Below, one piece after another: positions 39,961 to 48,251 of a stretch of 64,000 nucleotides of DNA. This DNA is from Actinomycetospora straminea. GTDB taxonomy: Bacteria > Actinomycetota > Actinomycetes > Mycobacteriales > Pseudonocardiaceae. The stretch covers positions 1 through 64,000 of the forward strand of contig NZ_JAQZAN010000015.1 of the NCBI RefSeq assembly GCF_028737255.1, in the 5' to 3' direction. The position numbers and the translations under genes are program-made. Positions within the stretch are counted from its first letter, which is position 1. The number at the start of each line of letters is the position of its first letter. The notes under the pieces were generated by a model that ran no database searches, was not told the DNA's origin, and worked only from the letters and a program-made list of their open reading frames with translations.

Positions 39961-41295
39961 ATGAGCACCGTTCCCGCCGGAGTCGACCGTCGGGCGCTCA
40001 AGCGCCGGGCCGTCGTCGCGAGCACCGTCGGCACCACGATCGAGTGGTACGACTTCTTCCTCTACAACACCGCGGCCGCACTCGTCTTCGGCCCGCTGTT
40101 CTTCAACAACTCCGAGGCCGGCGGCGTCCTGCTGGCGTTCTCCACGCAGTTCGTCGGCTTCGCCGCCCGGCCGATCGGCGCGGCGATCTTCGGGCACTAC
40201 GGCGACCGCATCGGCCGCAAGTACAGCCTCGTCGCGACGCTGCTGCTCATGGGCGGGGCCACCGTCATCATCGGCCTCCTGCCGACCTACGAGACGATCG
40301 GCGTCGCCGCGCCGATCATCCTGACGCTGCTGCGGATCCTGCAGGGCATCGGCGTCGGCGGTGAGTGGGGCGGCTCGGTCCTCATGGCCATGGAGTGGGG
40401 CCACCGGCGCCAGCGCGGCCTCATGGCGGCCTGGCCCCAGACCGGCGTGCCGATCGGTCTCGCGCTCGGCACCGCGGTCGTCTACTTCTTCTCCGGCCCC
40501 GAGTTCCTGGAGTGGGGCTGGCGCGTCCCGTTCATCGCCAGCGTCGTGCTCATCGGCATCGGGCTGTGGGTGCGCCTGACGGTCCTCGAGTCGCCGGCGT
40601 TCGCGCAGGTCAAGACGTCCGGCAAGGTCGCCAAGCTGCCGCTGGTCGAGACGCTGCAGACCCAGTGGCGCGACGTCCTCAAGGCCCTGCTGGTGCGCAC
40701 CGCCGAGCAGGCGCCGTTCTACCTGTTCACCTCGTTCGTGCTGGTCTACGGCACCCAGAAGCTCAAGCTCGAGCGCAGCGACCTGCTGCTCTACCTCATC
40801 ATCGCGGCGTGCATCGGCATCGTCAGCGTGCCGTTCTTCGGGTGGCTGTCCGACCGGATCGGGCGCCGGCTCGTGTACGGGATCGGGGTGGTGCTCACGG
40901 GGCTCTACGCGTTCCCGTACTTCGCCCTGCTGGACACCCGGGTCGGCGGCCTCGTGCTGCTCGGGATGATCCTCGGCCTGGTCTTCCACGACATGATGTA
41001 CGGCCCGCAGGCGGCGCTGATCTCGGAGAGCTTCGGCACCGGCATCCGCTACACCGGCGCCGGCCTGGGCTACCAGCTGGCGTCGATCACCGCGGGCGGG
41101 CCCGCGCCGCTCATCGCGGCCGCGATCCTGGCGGCGACCGGGTCGAGCTTCTGGATCTCGATCTACATCCTGGCGTGCGCGGTCGTGTCGCTGCTCGCCC
41201 TGCTGACCATGCACCCGCGCGATCCCGCGCTCGACGAGGCCGACCAGGCGTCGGAGGAGGACCAGGACGCGGTCCGCGGGGGCGCGCAGGCGTAG
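39961..41295 (+). CDS. MFS metabolite:H+ symporter (MHS family)
   Basis: 444 residues with 12 predicted spans. TTIEWYDFFLYNTAAALVFG near residue 22 and GHYGDRIGRKYSL (motif A) mark the MHS group, with GIGVGGEWGGSVLMAMEW in span 4 and the second motif A at GWLSDRIGRRLVYG. Members import dicarboxylates, shikimate, alpha-ketoglutarate or betaines. ATG start with CATACT five nt upstream and no Shine-Dalgarno, so probably leaderless. No neighbouring catabolic gene identifies the substrate. Confidence 0.9.
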   Translation: MSTVPAGVDRRALKRRAVVASTVGTTIEWYDFFLYNTAAALVFGPLFFNNSEAGGVLLAFSTQFVGFAARPIGAAIFGHYGDRIGRKYSLVATLLLMGGATVIIGLLPTYETIGVAAPIILTLLRILQGIGVGGEWGGSVLMAMEWGHRRQRGLMAAWPQTGVPIGLALGTAVVYFFSGPEFLEWGWRVPFIASVVLIGIGLWVRLTVLESPAFAQVKTSGKVAKLPLVETLQTQWRDVLKALLVRTAEQAPFYLFTSFVLVYGTQKLKLERSDLLLYLIIAACIGIVSVPFFGWLSDRIGRRLVYGIGVVLTGLYAFPYFALLDTRVGGLVLLGMILGLVFHDMMYGPQAALISESFGTGIRYTGAGLGYQLASITAGGPAPLIAAAILAATGSSFWISIYILACAVVSLLALLTMHPRDPALDEADQASEEDQDAVRGGAQA

Positions 41296-41324
41296 CGGCG
41301 GCGGGCAGGGCATCGTGGCCCGCG

Positions 41325-41948
41325 ATGCCCATCCGCCCGCTGACCCCCGAGGCCCTCGCCGACGAGCTCGTCGGCGCGATCGAGCGCGTCGGGCCGGGGC
41401 ACGTGCGGGTGCTCGTCGACGGTGCGCCGCCGGCGCGCCCGGAGGTGCTCGCCGACGCGCTGGTCGACCCGCTGCGGGTGCGCTCGCGGCCGGTGGTGCG
41501 GGTGTCGGCGTGGGACTTCCTGCGCCCCGCGTCGGTGCGCCTCGAGCGGGGGCGCACCGACCCGGACGCGTTCTACGACGACTGGCTCGACGCGGGCGCC
41601 CTGGTCCGCGAGGTGCTCGGCCCGCTCGGTCCCGGCGGGAGCGGCGAGGTGCTGCCGCGGCTGTGGGACGTCGAGGTGGAGCGGGCGGCCCGCGCGTCCC
41701 GCGTGGCGCTGCCGGCGGCGGGCGTGGTGGTGGTCGACGGCCCGCTGCTGCTCGGCCGCGGCCTGCCCGCTGACCTCACGGTGCACCTGGCCCTCTCGGC
41801 GACGGTGCTGCAGCGCCGGACCCCGGCCGACGAGGCCTGGACCCTGCCCGCCTACGCCCGCTACGAGGACGAGGTCGACCCGGTCGCCGTCGCCGACCTC
41901 GTCGTCCGCGCCGACCACCCCGACCGCCCGGCCCTCCAGACCGCGTGA
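41325..41948 (+). CDS. Uridine-kinase-like protein with lost P-loop
   Basis: About 207 residues. The overall pattern is that of actinobacterial proteins called uridine kinase: VRVLVDGAPPARPEVLADAL, VVRVSAWDFLRPASVRLERG, DPDAFYDDWLDAGALVREVL, VVVVDGPLLLGRGLP. The Walker A position reads DGAPPARPEVL instead of GxxxxGKS/T, so normal nucleotide phosphate binding is not expected, while the DWxD and VDGPLLL elements remain. I recall relatives with the same loss. ATG at 41325 without Shine-Dalgarno. Real activity is unknown. Confidence 0.75.
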   Translation: MPIRPLTPEALADELVGAIERVGPGHVRVLVDGAPPARPEVLADALVDPLRVRSRPVVRVSAWDFLRPASVRLERGRTDPDAFYDDWLDAGALVREVLGPLGPGGSGEVLPRLWDVEVERAARASRVALPAAGVVVVDGPLLLGRGLPADLTVHLALSATVLQRRTPADEAWTLPAYARYEDEVDPVAVADLVVRADHPDRPALQTA

Positions 41949-42009
41949 GGCACGGGGTGTGTCAGCCTGGCGTCCACGCTGGCGTCAGACGTCAGGGAAA
42001 CCGCCACGA

Positions 42010-43659
42010 TCACGCGCCTCGGGCGCTCGCCCGCTCCTGCCGCGCCCGCAGCGCGAGGCCCGGGTAGCCGGCCTGCGCCTCGGCGTCGCACATCGCGCGG
42101 TACCGCGCGAACCCGCCGGCGTAGGGCAGGAACACGCGCGGCTTGCCCGGCACGTTTGCGCCCAGGTACCAGGAGCTGGCGGCCTGGGGCAGCAGCGTCG
42201 CGTCGGCGGCCTCGCGGACGTGCTCGGCCCAGCGCGCCTGCGCCTCCGGGGTCGGCTCGGCGGTGAGGTCGTGGGCGCGCAGGTGCACGAGGAGGTCGGC
42301 GATCCAGTCGACGTGCTGCTCGATCGAGGTCGGCATGTTGGTGAGCACCGAGGGGCTGCCGGGCCCGGTGATCGTGAAGAGGTCCGGGAACCCCGCGACG
42401 CCCAGCCCCAGGTAGGTCGCCGCGCCCTCGGCCCACGCGTCGGCGAGCGCCACCCCGCCGGTGCCGCGGATGCCGAGGCGCAGCAGCGGGCCGGACAGGG
42501 CGTCGAACCCCGTCGCGAACACCAGCACGTCGAGCGGGTGCTCCGCGCCCGAGGCCAGCCGCACCCCGTCCGGCGTGATCGCGGCGATCGGGTCGGCGCG
42601 CACGTCGACCAGCGACACGTTCTCCTGGTTGTAGGTCGCGAAGTAGTCGGTGTCGATCGGCGGGCGCTTGGTGGCGAACGGGTGGTCGCGGGGGCTCAGG
42701 GCCTCGGCGGTGGCCGCGTCGTCGACCGTCTCGCGGATCTTCGAGCGGATGAACTCCGACGCCGTCTCGTTGACCGCCGGGTCGGTGAGCACGTCGCGCA
42801 CCGCCGCGCGGAACCGCAGCCCGCCGCGCTCCCACGCCCGCTCGAACAGGGCGCGGCGCTCGTCGTCGGGCAGGGCGAGCACGTCGACGTCGCTGACGAC
42901 GAACGGGTGCCCGTTGGTGGAGGCCTGCTGGATCGCGCGGATGGCGGCGTAGTCGTCCTTGTAGCCCGCCGCCTCCGCCGCCGACAGCGGGGCGTTGCGG
43001 GCCGGGATGCTGTAGTTCGCCGTGCGCTGGAAGACCGTCAGGTGCCCGGCCGCCGCGGCGAGCACCGGGATGGCCTGGATGCCGGTGGACCCGGTGCCCA
43101 CGACGCCGACCCGCCGGCCCGTGACGTCGACGCCCTCGTGCGGCCACTGCCCGGTGTGGTGCCACTCGCCGGCGAAGCTGTCCAGGCCGGGGATGTCGGG
43201 GACGTTCGCCGACGACAGGCACCCGACGGCCGTGACGAGCCAGCGGCAGGTCCACGTGCCGCGGTCGGTCTCGACCACCCAGCGGCCGGCGGCCTCGTCG
43301 CGGCGAGCGCCGAGGACGCGCGTCGCGAAGGAGATGTCGCGGCGCAGGTCGAAGCGGTCGGCCACGTGCTCGAGGTAGGCGAGGATCTCGGCCTGGCCGG
43401 GGTAGCGCTCGGTCCAGTCCCACTCCTGCTCGAGCTCGCGCGAGAAGGAGTAGCAGTAGTAGTAGCTCTCGGAGTCGCACCGGGCGCCCGGGTAGCGGTT
43501 CCAGTACCAGGTGCCGCCGACCCCGTCGGCCGCCTCGAGCCCGTGCACCGCGAACCCGAGGCTGCGCAGGCGGTGGATCGCGTAGAGGCCGGCGAAGCCC
43601 GCACCGATGACGAGGACCTCGGGGTCGGCGGGGGGATCGGCCGGGAGATCGTTGCCCAT
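42010..43659 (-). CDS. Baeyer-Villiger-type flavin monooxygenase
   Basis: About 549 residues. FAD-binding motif VLVIGAGFAGLYAIHRL at the N-terminus, the cyclohexanone-monooxygenase-like GGTWYWNRYPGARCDSESYY, the BVMO fingerprint FAGEWHHTGQWPHE, and the NADPH motif GVVGTGSTGIQAIP are intact. It should insert oxygen into ketones using NADPH and O2. ATG 43659 is preferred; GTG 43665 is 2 codons upstream. It lies 18 bp downstream of the FAD oxidase gene in the same direction and may be co-transcribed. Confidence 0.92.
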   Translation of the reverse strand: MGNDLPADPPADPEVLVIGAGFAGLYAIHRLRSLGFAVHGLEAADGVGGTWYWNRYPGARCDSESYYYCYSFSRELEQEWDWTERYPGQAEILAYLEHVADRFDLRRDISFATRVLGARRDEAAGRWVVETDRGTWTCRWLVTAVGCLSSANVPDIPGLDSFAGEWHHTGQWPHEGVDVTGRRVGVVGTGSTGIQAIPVLAAAAGHLTVFQRTANYSIPARNAPLSAAEAAGYKDDYAAIRAIQQASTNGHPFVVSDVDVLALPDDERRALFERAWERGGLRFRAAVRDVLTDPAVNETASEFIRSKIRETVDDAATAEALSPRDHPFATKRPPIDTDYFATYNQENVSLVDVRADPIAAITPDGVRLASGAEHPLDVLVFATGFDALSGPLLRLGIRGTGGVALADAWAEGAATYLGLGVAGFPDLFTITGPGSPSVLTNMPTSIEQHVDWIADLLVHLRAHDLTAEPTPEAQARWAEHVREAADATLLPQAASSWYLGANVPGKPRVFLPYAGGFARYRAMCDAEAQAGYPGLALRARQERASARGA

Positions 43660-43677
43660 CCTCACCAGTGTCGGCGG

Positions 43678-45054
43678 TCACCGCCCGCCGGACAACCGCA
43701 CCGCGCAGCCGGGGTTGAGCACGCCGTCGGGGTCGAGCGCCGCCCGGACGCGCCGGAGCACGTCGAGGGCGGCGGGGTCGCCGAAGGTCTCGAGCGCGTG
43801 GGCCTTCGCGCGCCCGACGCCGTGCTCGCCCGACACCGCACCGCCCAGGGCGACGCCGGCGGCGAAGACGTCGTGCAGGGTCGCCCCGAGCCGCTCGGGG
43901 TCGGGCTGGAACACGGCGAGGTGCACGTTGCCGTCGCCGGCGTGCCCGCAGCCCAGCACCCGCGCGCCGTGCGCGTCGCCGGCCGCCCGGGCCCGCGCGA
44001 GGAAGGTGGCCATGGCCGAGCGGGGCACGACGAGGTCGACGATCTCGTCGGCGCCCGCGGCCTTCACCGCCCAGAACGCGCCCTCCCGGGCCTCGACGAG
44101 GCGGCGCGCCGAGCCCACGGGCAGGTCGAACACGTCGGCGGCGCCCAGCTCGGCGAGCAGGCCCGCGAGCTCCTCGGCGTCCTCGTCGACCCGGTCCGGG
44201 CGCCGTCCGGCGAGCTCGACGAGCAGGTGGTCGGCGTCGAGGAGCTCCTCGGGCAGGCCGAGGGTGAGGTCGGCGGCGGCGCAGACCGCGCGCATCGTCG
44301 GGCCGTCGAGGTACTCGCAGATCGTCGGCGCGAGCCCGGTGGCGAGGACGCGCCCGACGGCGGCGGTGACGGCCTCGGCGGACGGGAAGGGCGCGAGCAC
44401 GGTGCGCCGCGCGGGCAGGTGGGGGTGCAGGCGGACGGTCACCTCGGTGACCAGCGCGAGCGTGCCCTCCGAACCCACGAGCAGCTGGGTGAGGTCGTAG
44501 CCCGAGGAGATCTTGGCCAGCCGGCCGCCGGTGCGCACGACCGACCCGTCGGCGAGCACCGCCTCCAGCCCGAGGACGTGCGAGCGGGTCACGCCGTAGC
44601 GCACCGCGCGCATGCCGCCGGCGTTGGTCGCGACCGTGCCGCCCAGCGACGCCGACTGCTCGCCCGGGTGCACGGGGTAGGTCAGCCCGTGCTCGCGCGC
44701 CGCGGCGTCGAGGGCGGTGAGGGGGACGCCGGGCTGGACGACGGCGACGGCCTCGACGGGGTCGACCTCGAGGATCCGGTCCATCCGCGCGAACGACACG
44801 AGCACCGCGCCGTCGTCGGGGGTGGCCGCGCCGGAGAGCCCGGTGCCCGCGCCGCGCGCCGTCACCGACATCCCGGCCGCCCGCGCGGCGCGCACGACCG
44901 CGGCCACCTCGTCGCGGTCGGCGGGCCAGACCACCCACGCCGGCTTGCCCGCGGGCACGCCCAGCGCCTCGTCGGCGCAGAGGTCCGCGACGGACGGGTC
45001 GTCGCCGGCCACGACGTGCGCGGCGCCGACGGCCGCGACGAGCTCGGACACCAT
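43678..45054 (-). CDS. FAD-linked oxidase (GlcD/D-lactate dehydrogenase-like)
   Basis: 458 residues, PCMH-type FAD domain then FAD-oxidase C domain. VTARGAGTGLSGAATPDDGA and HPGEQSASLGGTVATNAGGM bind FAD; GCGHAGDGNVHLAVF and GAVSGEHGVGRAKAHAL near the C-terminus hold the catalytic His and metal-binding residues. Substrate: probably a 2-hydroxy acid such as D-lactate or glycolate. The start ATG follows TAGGAC by six nt, with no Shine-Dalgarno, so leaderless. Divergent from the DHFR-like gene. Confidence 0.9.
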   Translation of the reverse strand: MVSELVAAVGAAHVVAGDDPSVADLCADEALGVPAGKPAWVVWPADRDEVAAVVRAARAAGMSVTARGAGTGLSGAATPDDGAVLVSFARMDRILEVDPVEAVAVVQPGVPLTALDAAAREHGLTYPVHPGEQSASLGGTVATNAGGMRAVRYGVTRSHVLGLEAVLADGSVVRTGGRLAKISSGYDLTQLLVGSEGTLALVTEVTVRLHPHLPARRTVLAPFPSAEAVTAAVGRVLATGLAPTICEYLDGPTMRAVCAAADLTLGLPEELLDADHLLVELAGRRPDRVDEDAEELAGLLAELGAADVFDLPVGSARRLVEAREGAFWAVKAAGADEIVDLVVPRSAMATFLARARAAGDAHGARVLGCGHAGDGNVHLAVFQPDPERLGATLHDVFAAGVALGGAVSGEHGVGRAKAHALETFGDPAALDVLRRVRAALDPDGVLNPGCAVRLSGGR

Positions 45055-45123
45055 TCCCGAGTCCTAGCACGACCGCTACGCTCACGGACCAGTTGTGGTT
45101 TGCAATCGGTGGAGGGCGCGACG

Positions 45124-45681
45124 ATGGGCCGGCTGATGTACTCGATGATGACGACCCTCGACGGCTACGTCGCCGACGCCGACGGCGACTTCGGCTGGGA
45201 GATGCCCGACGACGCGGAGCTGCACCGCTACGCCGAGGAGATCACCCGGCCCGTGCGGACCTACCTCTACGGGCGGCGCATGTACGAGACGATGGTCTTC
45301 TGGGAGACCGCGCACGACCTCCCGGACGCGCCCGACTTCATCGTCGAGTACGCGAAGACGTGGCAGGCGGCCGACAAGATCGTCTACTCGCGCACCCTCG
45401 GATCGGTGTCGAGCGAGCGCACCCGCCTCGTGCGCGAGTTCGATCCCGCCGCCGTGCAGGAGCTCAAGGACGGCGACGGCGACCTCACCGTCGACGGCCC
45501 CGGACTCGCCGCCGCGGCCCTGCAGGCCGGGCTCGTCGACGAGATCGGGCCGATCGTCGTCCCGGTCGTCGTCGGCGGCGGCACGCCGTTCCTGCCCCCG
45601 GGGCTGCGGCTGCGGCTCGAGCTGGTCGACGAGCGCCGGTTCGACAAGGGAGCGGTGCACCTGCGCTACCGCGTCCGCTGA
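45124..45681 (+). CDS. Dihydrofolate reductase/RibD C-domain family protein
   Basis: 185 residues. LMYSMMTTLDGYVADADGDF, YLYGRRMYETM and DLTVDGPGLAAAALQAGLVDE with PVVVGGGTPFLP are the RibD_C/DHFR-like pattern. Such proteins bind NADPH, but most are not true folate reductases; the substrate is unknown. ATG with a GGAGGG Shine-Dalgarno. Divergent from the FAD oxidase, with 69 bp between. Confidence 0.87.
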   Translation: MGRLMYSMMTTLDGYVADADGDFGWEMPDDAELHRYAEEITRPVRTYLYGRRMYETMVFWETAHDLPDAPDFIVEYAKTWQAADKIVYSRTLGSVSSERTRLVREFDPAAVQELKDGDGDLTVDGPGLAAAALQAGLVDEIGPIVVPVVVGGGTPFLPPGLRLRLELVDERRFDKGAVHLRYRVR

Positions 45682-45736
45682 CGCCGTCGCGCGGCGCCCC
45701 GGAGTGCCGGCCGGGCGCGGCGTTAGCGTGAGTCCC

Positions 45737-46537
45737 ATGGTGGTCCGCGACGCCCCGATCGTCTCGCACGTCGAGCACCCGCCCGACGTGGTGCGCCCGC
45801 GGCGGGTCGAGGTCGTCGACGTCGTCGACCTGACCCCGCGGATGCGCCGGGTGCGCCTGGCCGGCGACGTGCACGACCTGCCGGTGACCGGGCCGACCGA
45901 CCACGCCAAGGTCTTCTTCCCGGCCGCGCCGGGGGAGGAGCCGCCCGCCCCGACGCTGAACGCGCGGGGGCTCGTCGTGCCGCCCGCGGGCGGGCCGCGG
46001 CCCTACCGCGAGTACACGCTGCGCGCCCACGACCCGGGGACCGGCGTCGTCGACATCGACCTCGTGCGCCACGGCGCCGGGCTGGCCGGGGCGTGGGTCG
46101 AGGACCCGCGGGGGGCGCTGTGGCTGCACGGGCCGCGGTCGAGCACGTCGGTCGAGGCCCGGGACTGGTACCTGCTCGGCGGCGACGAGACGGCGCTGCC
46201 GGCGCTCGCGCGGTGGGTGTCGCGGCTGCCGGCGGTGCCGGTGCACGTGGTGGTCGAGGTCGCCGACGCCGCGGAGGAGGCCTACCTCGGCGAGGTGCCG
46301 GCGCACGTGACCGTCGACTGGCGCCACCGCGAGGGTGCCGCGCCGGGCACGACGACGCTGCTCGACGACGGGGTCGCCGCGTTCACCCCGCCGGCGGGGG
46401 AGGGCTTCGCGTGGATGGGCGCCGAGGCGGGGGCGCTGCGGCCGGTGCGCCGGCGCCTGCGCGCGCTGCTGCCCACCGCCGCCGTGGACCTCGACGGCTA
46501 CTGGCGCCGCGGCGTCGAGGGGACGGGGCTGGGCTGA
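45737..46537 (+). CDS. Siderophore-interacting protein (ferric reductase)
   Basis: About 266 residues of the ViuB/SIP family. FAD is bound by RPYREYTLRAHD; LLGGDETALPALARWV begins the NAD(P)H-binding SIP domain; EGFAWMGAEAGALRPVRRRL and a C-terminal GYWRRG complete the family pattern. It reduces ferric siderophores in the cytoplasm to release iron. ATG follows TAGCGT (45724-45729) by exactly 7 nt with no Shine-Dalgarno: leaderless. No iron box or siderophore genes were recognised nearby. The stop is followed by a palindrome. Confidence 0.92.
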   Translation: MVVRDAPIVSHVEHPPDVVRPRRVEVVDVVDLTPRMRRVRLAGDVHDLPVTGPTDHAKVFFPAAPGEEPPAPTLNARGLVVPPAGGPRPYREYTLRAHDPGTGVVDIDLVRHGAGLAGAWVEDPRGALWLHGPRSSTSVEARDWYLLGGDETALPALARWVSRLPAVPVHVVVEVADAAEEAYLGEVPAHVTVDWRHREGAAPGTTTLLDDGVAAFTPPAGEGFAWMGAEAGALRPVRRRLRALLPTAAVDLDGYWRRGVEGTGLG

Positions 46538-46542
46538 CGTAC

Positions 46543-46582
46543 GTGCGTGATCTTCTGAGCTATAGCTCAGAACATCGCTCAC
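46543..46582. repeat. Palindromic terminator-like element, copy A
   Basis: A perfect 20-bp palindrome TTCTGAGCTATAGCTCAGAA (46553-46572) flanked by GTGCGTGATC on the left and a 7/10-complementary CATCGCTCAC on the right. It separates convergent genes and contains the TGA stop of the marR gene (46579-46581). Closely related to copy B at 47832-47873. Confidence 0.85.
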
Positions 46583-47034
46583 GAGGGGTGGTCCAACAGG
46601 CGCGTGCTCAGGGCCCGGAGGACGCGCAGGCAGGCGTCGAGGTCGCCCGGGTCGAGGTGGGTGTCGAGGTCGGCTTCCAGGTTCCCCAGCTCCCGGCGCT
46701 CGGCGTCGCGGACGTCGGCGAGCACCTGCTCCCCGGCGGGCGTGAGCGCCACCAGCACCGAGCGGCGGTGCGCCGGGTTCTCCCGCGTGCGGACCCACCC
46801 GCGCTCGCCGGCGTCGTCGACCGAGCGCTGCACGAACTGGCGCGAGAGCGCGAGCGTGCGCCCCAGCGCCGGCACCGTCGCCGTCCCGCACCCGGCGAGG
46901 GCGTCGAGCACCGCGCGCACCCCGACCGGCATCCCGCCCTCCTGCTCGACCGCCCGCACCCCGCGGCGGTAGAGCGGACCGAGGACGTCGAACACCGCGG
47001 CGAGGCGGGAACCGGGCTCGTGCATGACACCCAT
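46579..47034 (-). CDS. MarR-family transcriptional regulator
   Basis: About 151 residues. Winged helix: VPALGRTLALSRQFVQRSVD is the recognition region and RRSVLVALTPAGEQVLADV the wing and dimer helix. Two ATG starts, 47034 and 47025, are possible. It is divergent from the alpha/beta hydrolase, with palindromes sharing an ATGACAC half-site across both starts, so it probably represses itself and the hydrolase. Ligand unknown. Confidence 0.87.
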   Translation of the reverse strand: MGVMHEPGSRLAAVFDVLGPLYRRGVRAVEQEGGMPVGVRAVLDALAGCGTATVPALGRTLALSRQFVQRSVDDAGERGWVRTRENPAHRRSVLVALTPAGEQVLADVRDAERRELGNLEADLDTHLDPGDLDACLRVLRALSTRLLDHPS

Positions 47035-47073
47035 GTTGTCATGCGGCGCCGCGAGATGACACCCTGGGTGTCG
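47022..47073. promoter_or_regulatory. MarR operator pair
   Basis: Site 1: GCATGACA-N7-TGTCATGC (47022-47044), an 8-bp perfect inverted repeat covering both possible marR start codons. Site 2: TGACACCC-T-GGGTGTCG (47057-47073), one mismatch, ending on the first base of the hydrolase start codon. Both contain the half-site ATGACAC. Binding by the adjacent MarR is inferred. Confidence 0.65.
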
Positions 47074-47840
47074 TGTTGAGCCACGTCGACCGGGGCACCG
47101 GCCCGCCCGTCGTCCTCCTGCACGGCGGCGCGCTGGACCACCGCCTCTGGGACCCCCAGATCGCCGCGCTCGCCCGCACCCACCGCGTGATCGCCCCCGA
47201 CCTGCGCGGCCACGGCGCGTCGCCGACCCCGACCGCGCCCTTCCGCCACGTCGACGACGTCGCCGCGCTCCTGCGCCACCTCGACGTCGGACCCGCGGCC
47301 GTCGCCGGCGTCTCGCTCGGTGCGAGCGTGGCGGTCGACCTCGCCCTCGAGGCGCCGGAGCTGGTGACGGCGCTGGTGGTCAGCGGCGCGGGCGCGAGCG
47401 GCGCGGAGTTCCGCGACCCCGCGACCCTCGACCTGCTCGCCCGGTGGGCGGCCGCCGAACAGGCCCGCGACCGGGCGCTCTGGACCGCGATCTTCCTGGA
47501 GCTGGGCTTCGGCGTCGGGCGCCCGCTCGCCGACGTCGCGCCGGACGTGCTCGCCCACGTCCGGCGGATGACCGACGACACGCTCGACCACCACGTCCCC
47601 GACGGCGCGCCGGTGCTGCCGACCCCGGTGCCCGGCGCCACCGCCCGGGTCCCGACGCTGCGCCTGCCCGTCCTCGCCGTCGTCGGGCTGCTCGACAGCC
47701 CCGACCACCGACGCATGGCCCGCGAGGTCGCGCAGGCCGCCGGCGGGCGCGTCGTCGAGGTCCCGGGCGCCGGGCACTACCCGAACCTCGAGCACCCCGC
47801 GCTGGTCACCGGCGCGCTGCAGGCGTTCCTCCGTGCGTGA
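47073..47840 (+). CDS. Alpha/beta-fold hydrolase
   Basis: 255 residues. VVLLHGGALDHRLWDPQ has the oxyanion HG, VAGVSLGASVAVDLAL is the nucleophile elbow, LAVVGLLDSPDH the acid and GAGHYPNLEHP the catalytic His, so the triad is complete. An esterase or lactonase such as a 3-oxoadipate enol-lactonase relative is possible; substrate unknown. Under probable control of the divergent MarR. Its stop codon lies inside the left arm of a 42-bp palindrome. Confidence 0.88.
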   Translation: MLSHVDRGTGPPVVLLHGGALDHRLWDPQIAALARTHRVIAPDLRGHGASPTPTAPFRHVDDVAALLRHLDVGPAAVAGVSLGASVAVDLALEAPELVTALVVSGAGASGAEFRDPATLDLLARWAAAEQARDRALWTAIFLELGFGVGRPLADVAPDVLAHVRRMTDDTLDHHVPDGAPVLPTPVPGATARVPTLRLPVLAVVGLLDSPDHRRMAREVAQAAGGRVVEVPGAGHYPNLEHPALVTGALQAFLRA

Positions 47841-47873
47841 TCTCCTGAGCCATGGCTCAGAAGATCACGCACG
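47832..47873. repeat. Palindromic terminator-like element, copy B
   Basis: A 42-bp palindrome with a single mismatch. The arms begin CGTGCGTGATC and the centre is CTGAGCCATGGCTCAG (47845-47860). The TGA stop of the hydrolase (47838-47840) and that of the convergent membrane-protein gene (47865-47867 on the complement) sit at mirror-image positions in the arms, so both proteins end in Arg-Ala encoded by the element. Same family as copy A. Confidence 0.9.
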
Positions 47874-48251
47874 TGAAGCGCGGCGGATCCAGAGCAGCCC
47901 CAGGATCGGCAGGACGACGGGGACGAAGCCGTAGCCGACGCCGAAGTCCGACCAGACCGTCGGGTCGGGGAAGTCCTCCGGCCGCAGCAGCGACAACGTC
48001 CCGATCCCGAGCACGCCGACGAGCTCCACGACCACGGCCGCCAGCGCCACCCGCCGCGCGCCCCGGCCGAGCGCGACCGCCGCGACGAGGTAGACCGCCG
48101 CCGCGAACGCCGAGAGGACGTAGGCCTCCGGCGCGCGCTCGAACTGCACCGCGATCTGGTAGACGGCCCGCGCGCCCGCCGATATCGCGAACACCACGTA
48201 CACGACCAGCAGCACCCGCCCGGGCCCCGCCGACAGGCGACGCTCAGCCAC
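47865..48251 (-). CDS. Conserved actinobacterial membrane protein
   Basis: 128 residues, four predicted spans: VLLVVYVVFAISAGARAVYQ, AYVLSAFAAAVYLVAAVAL, VALAAVVVELVGVLGIGTLS and the final VPVVLPILGLLWIR. Between spans 3 and 4 lies PEDFPDPTVWSDFGVGYG. I recall the same two-gene arrangement in many actinobacteria but no function. The start overlaps the end of the preceding membrane gene by 8 bp, so they are one operon and perhaps one complex. Confidence 0.8.
   Translation of the reverse strand: MAERRLSAGPGRVLLVVYVVFAISAGARAVYQIAVQFERAPEAYVLSAFAAAVYLVAAVALGRGARRVALAAVVVELVGVLGIGTLSLLRPEDFPDPTVWSDFGVGYGFVPVVLPILGLLWIRRASRA

Noticed and set aside
41949-42009. Imperfect inverted repeat between convergent genes
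   Set aside because: The stem has an internal loop and few strong pairs, so I do not call it a terminator.
41422-45123. Continuous plus-strand frame upstream of the DHFR-like gene
   Set aside because: It runs antisense to two clear flavoenzyme genes and has no domain; only the part from 45124 is real.
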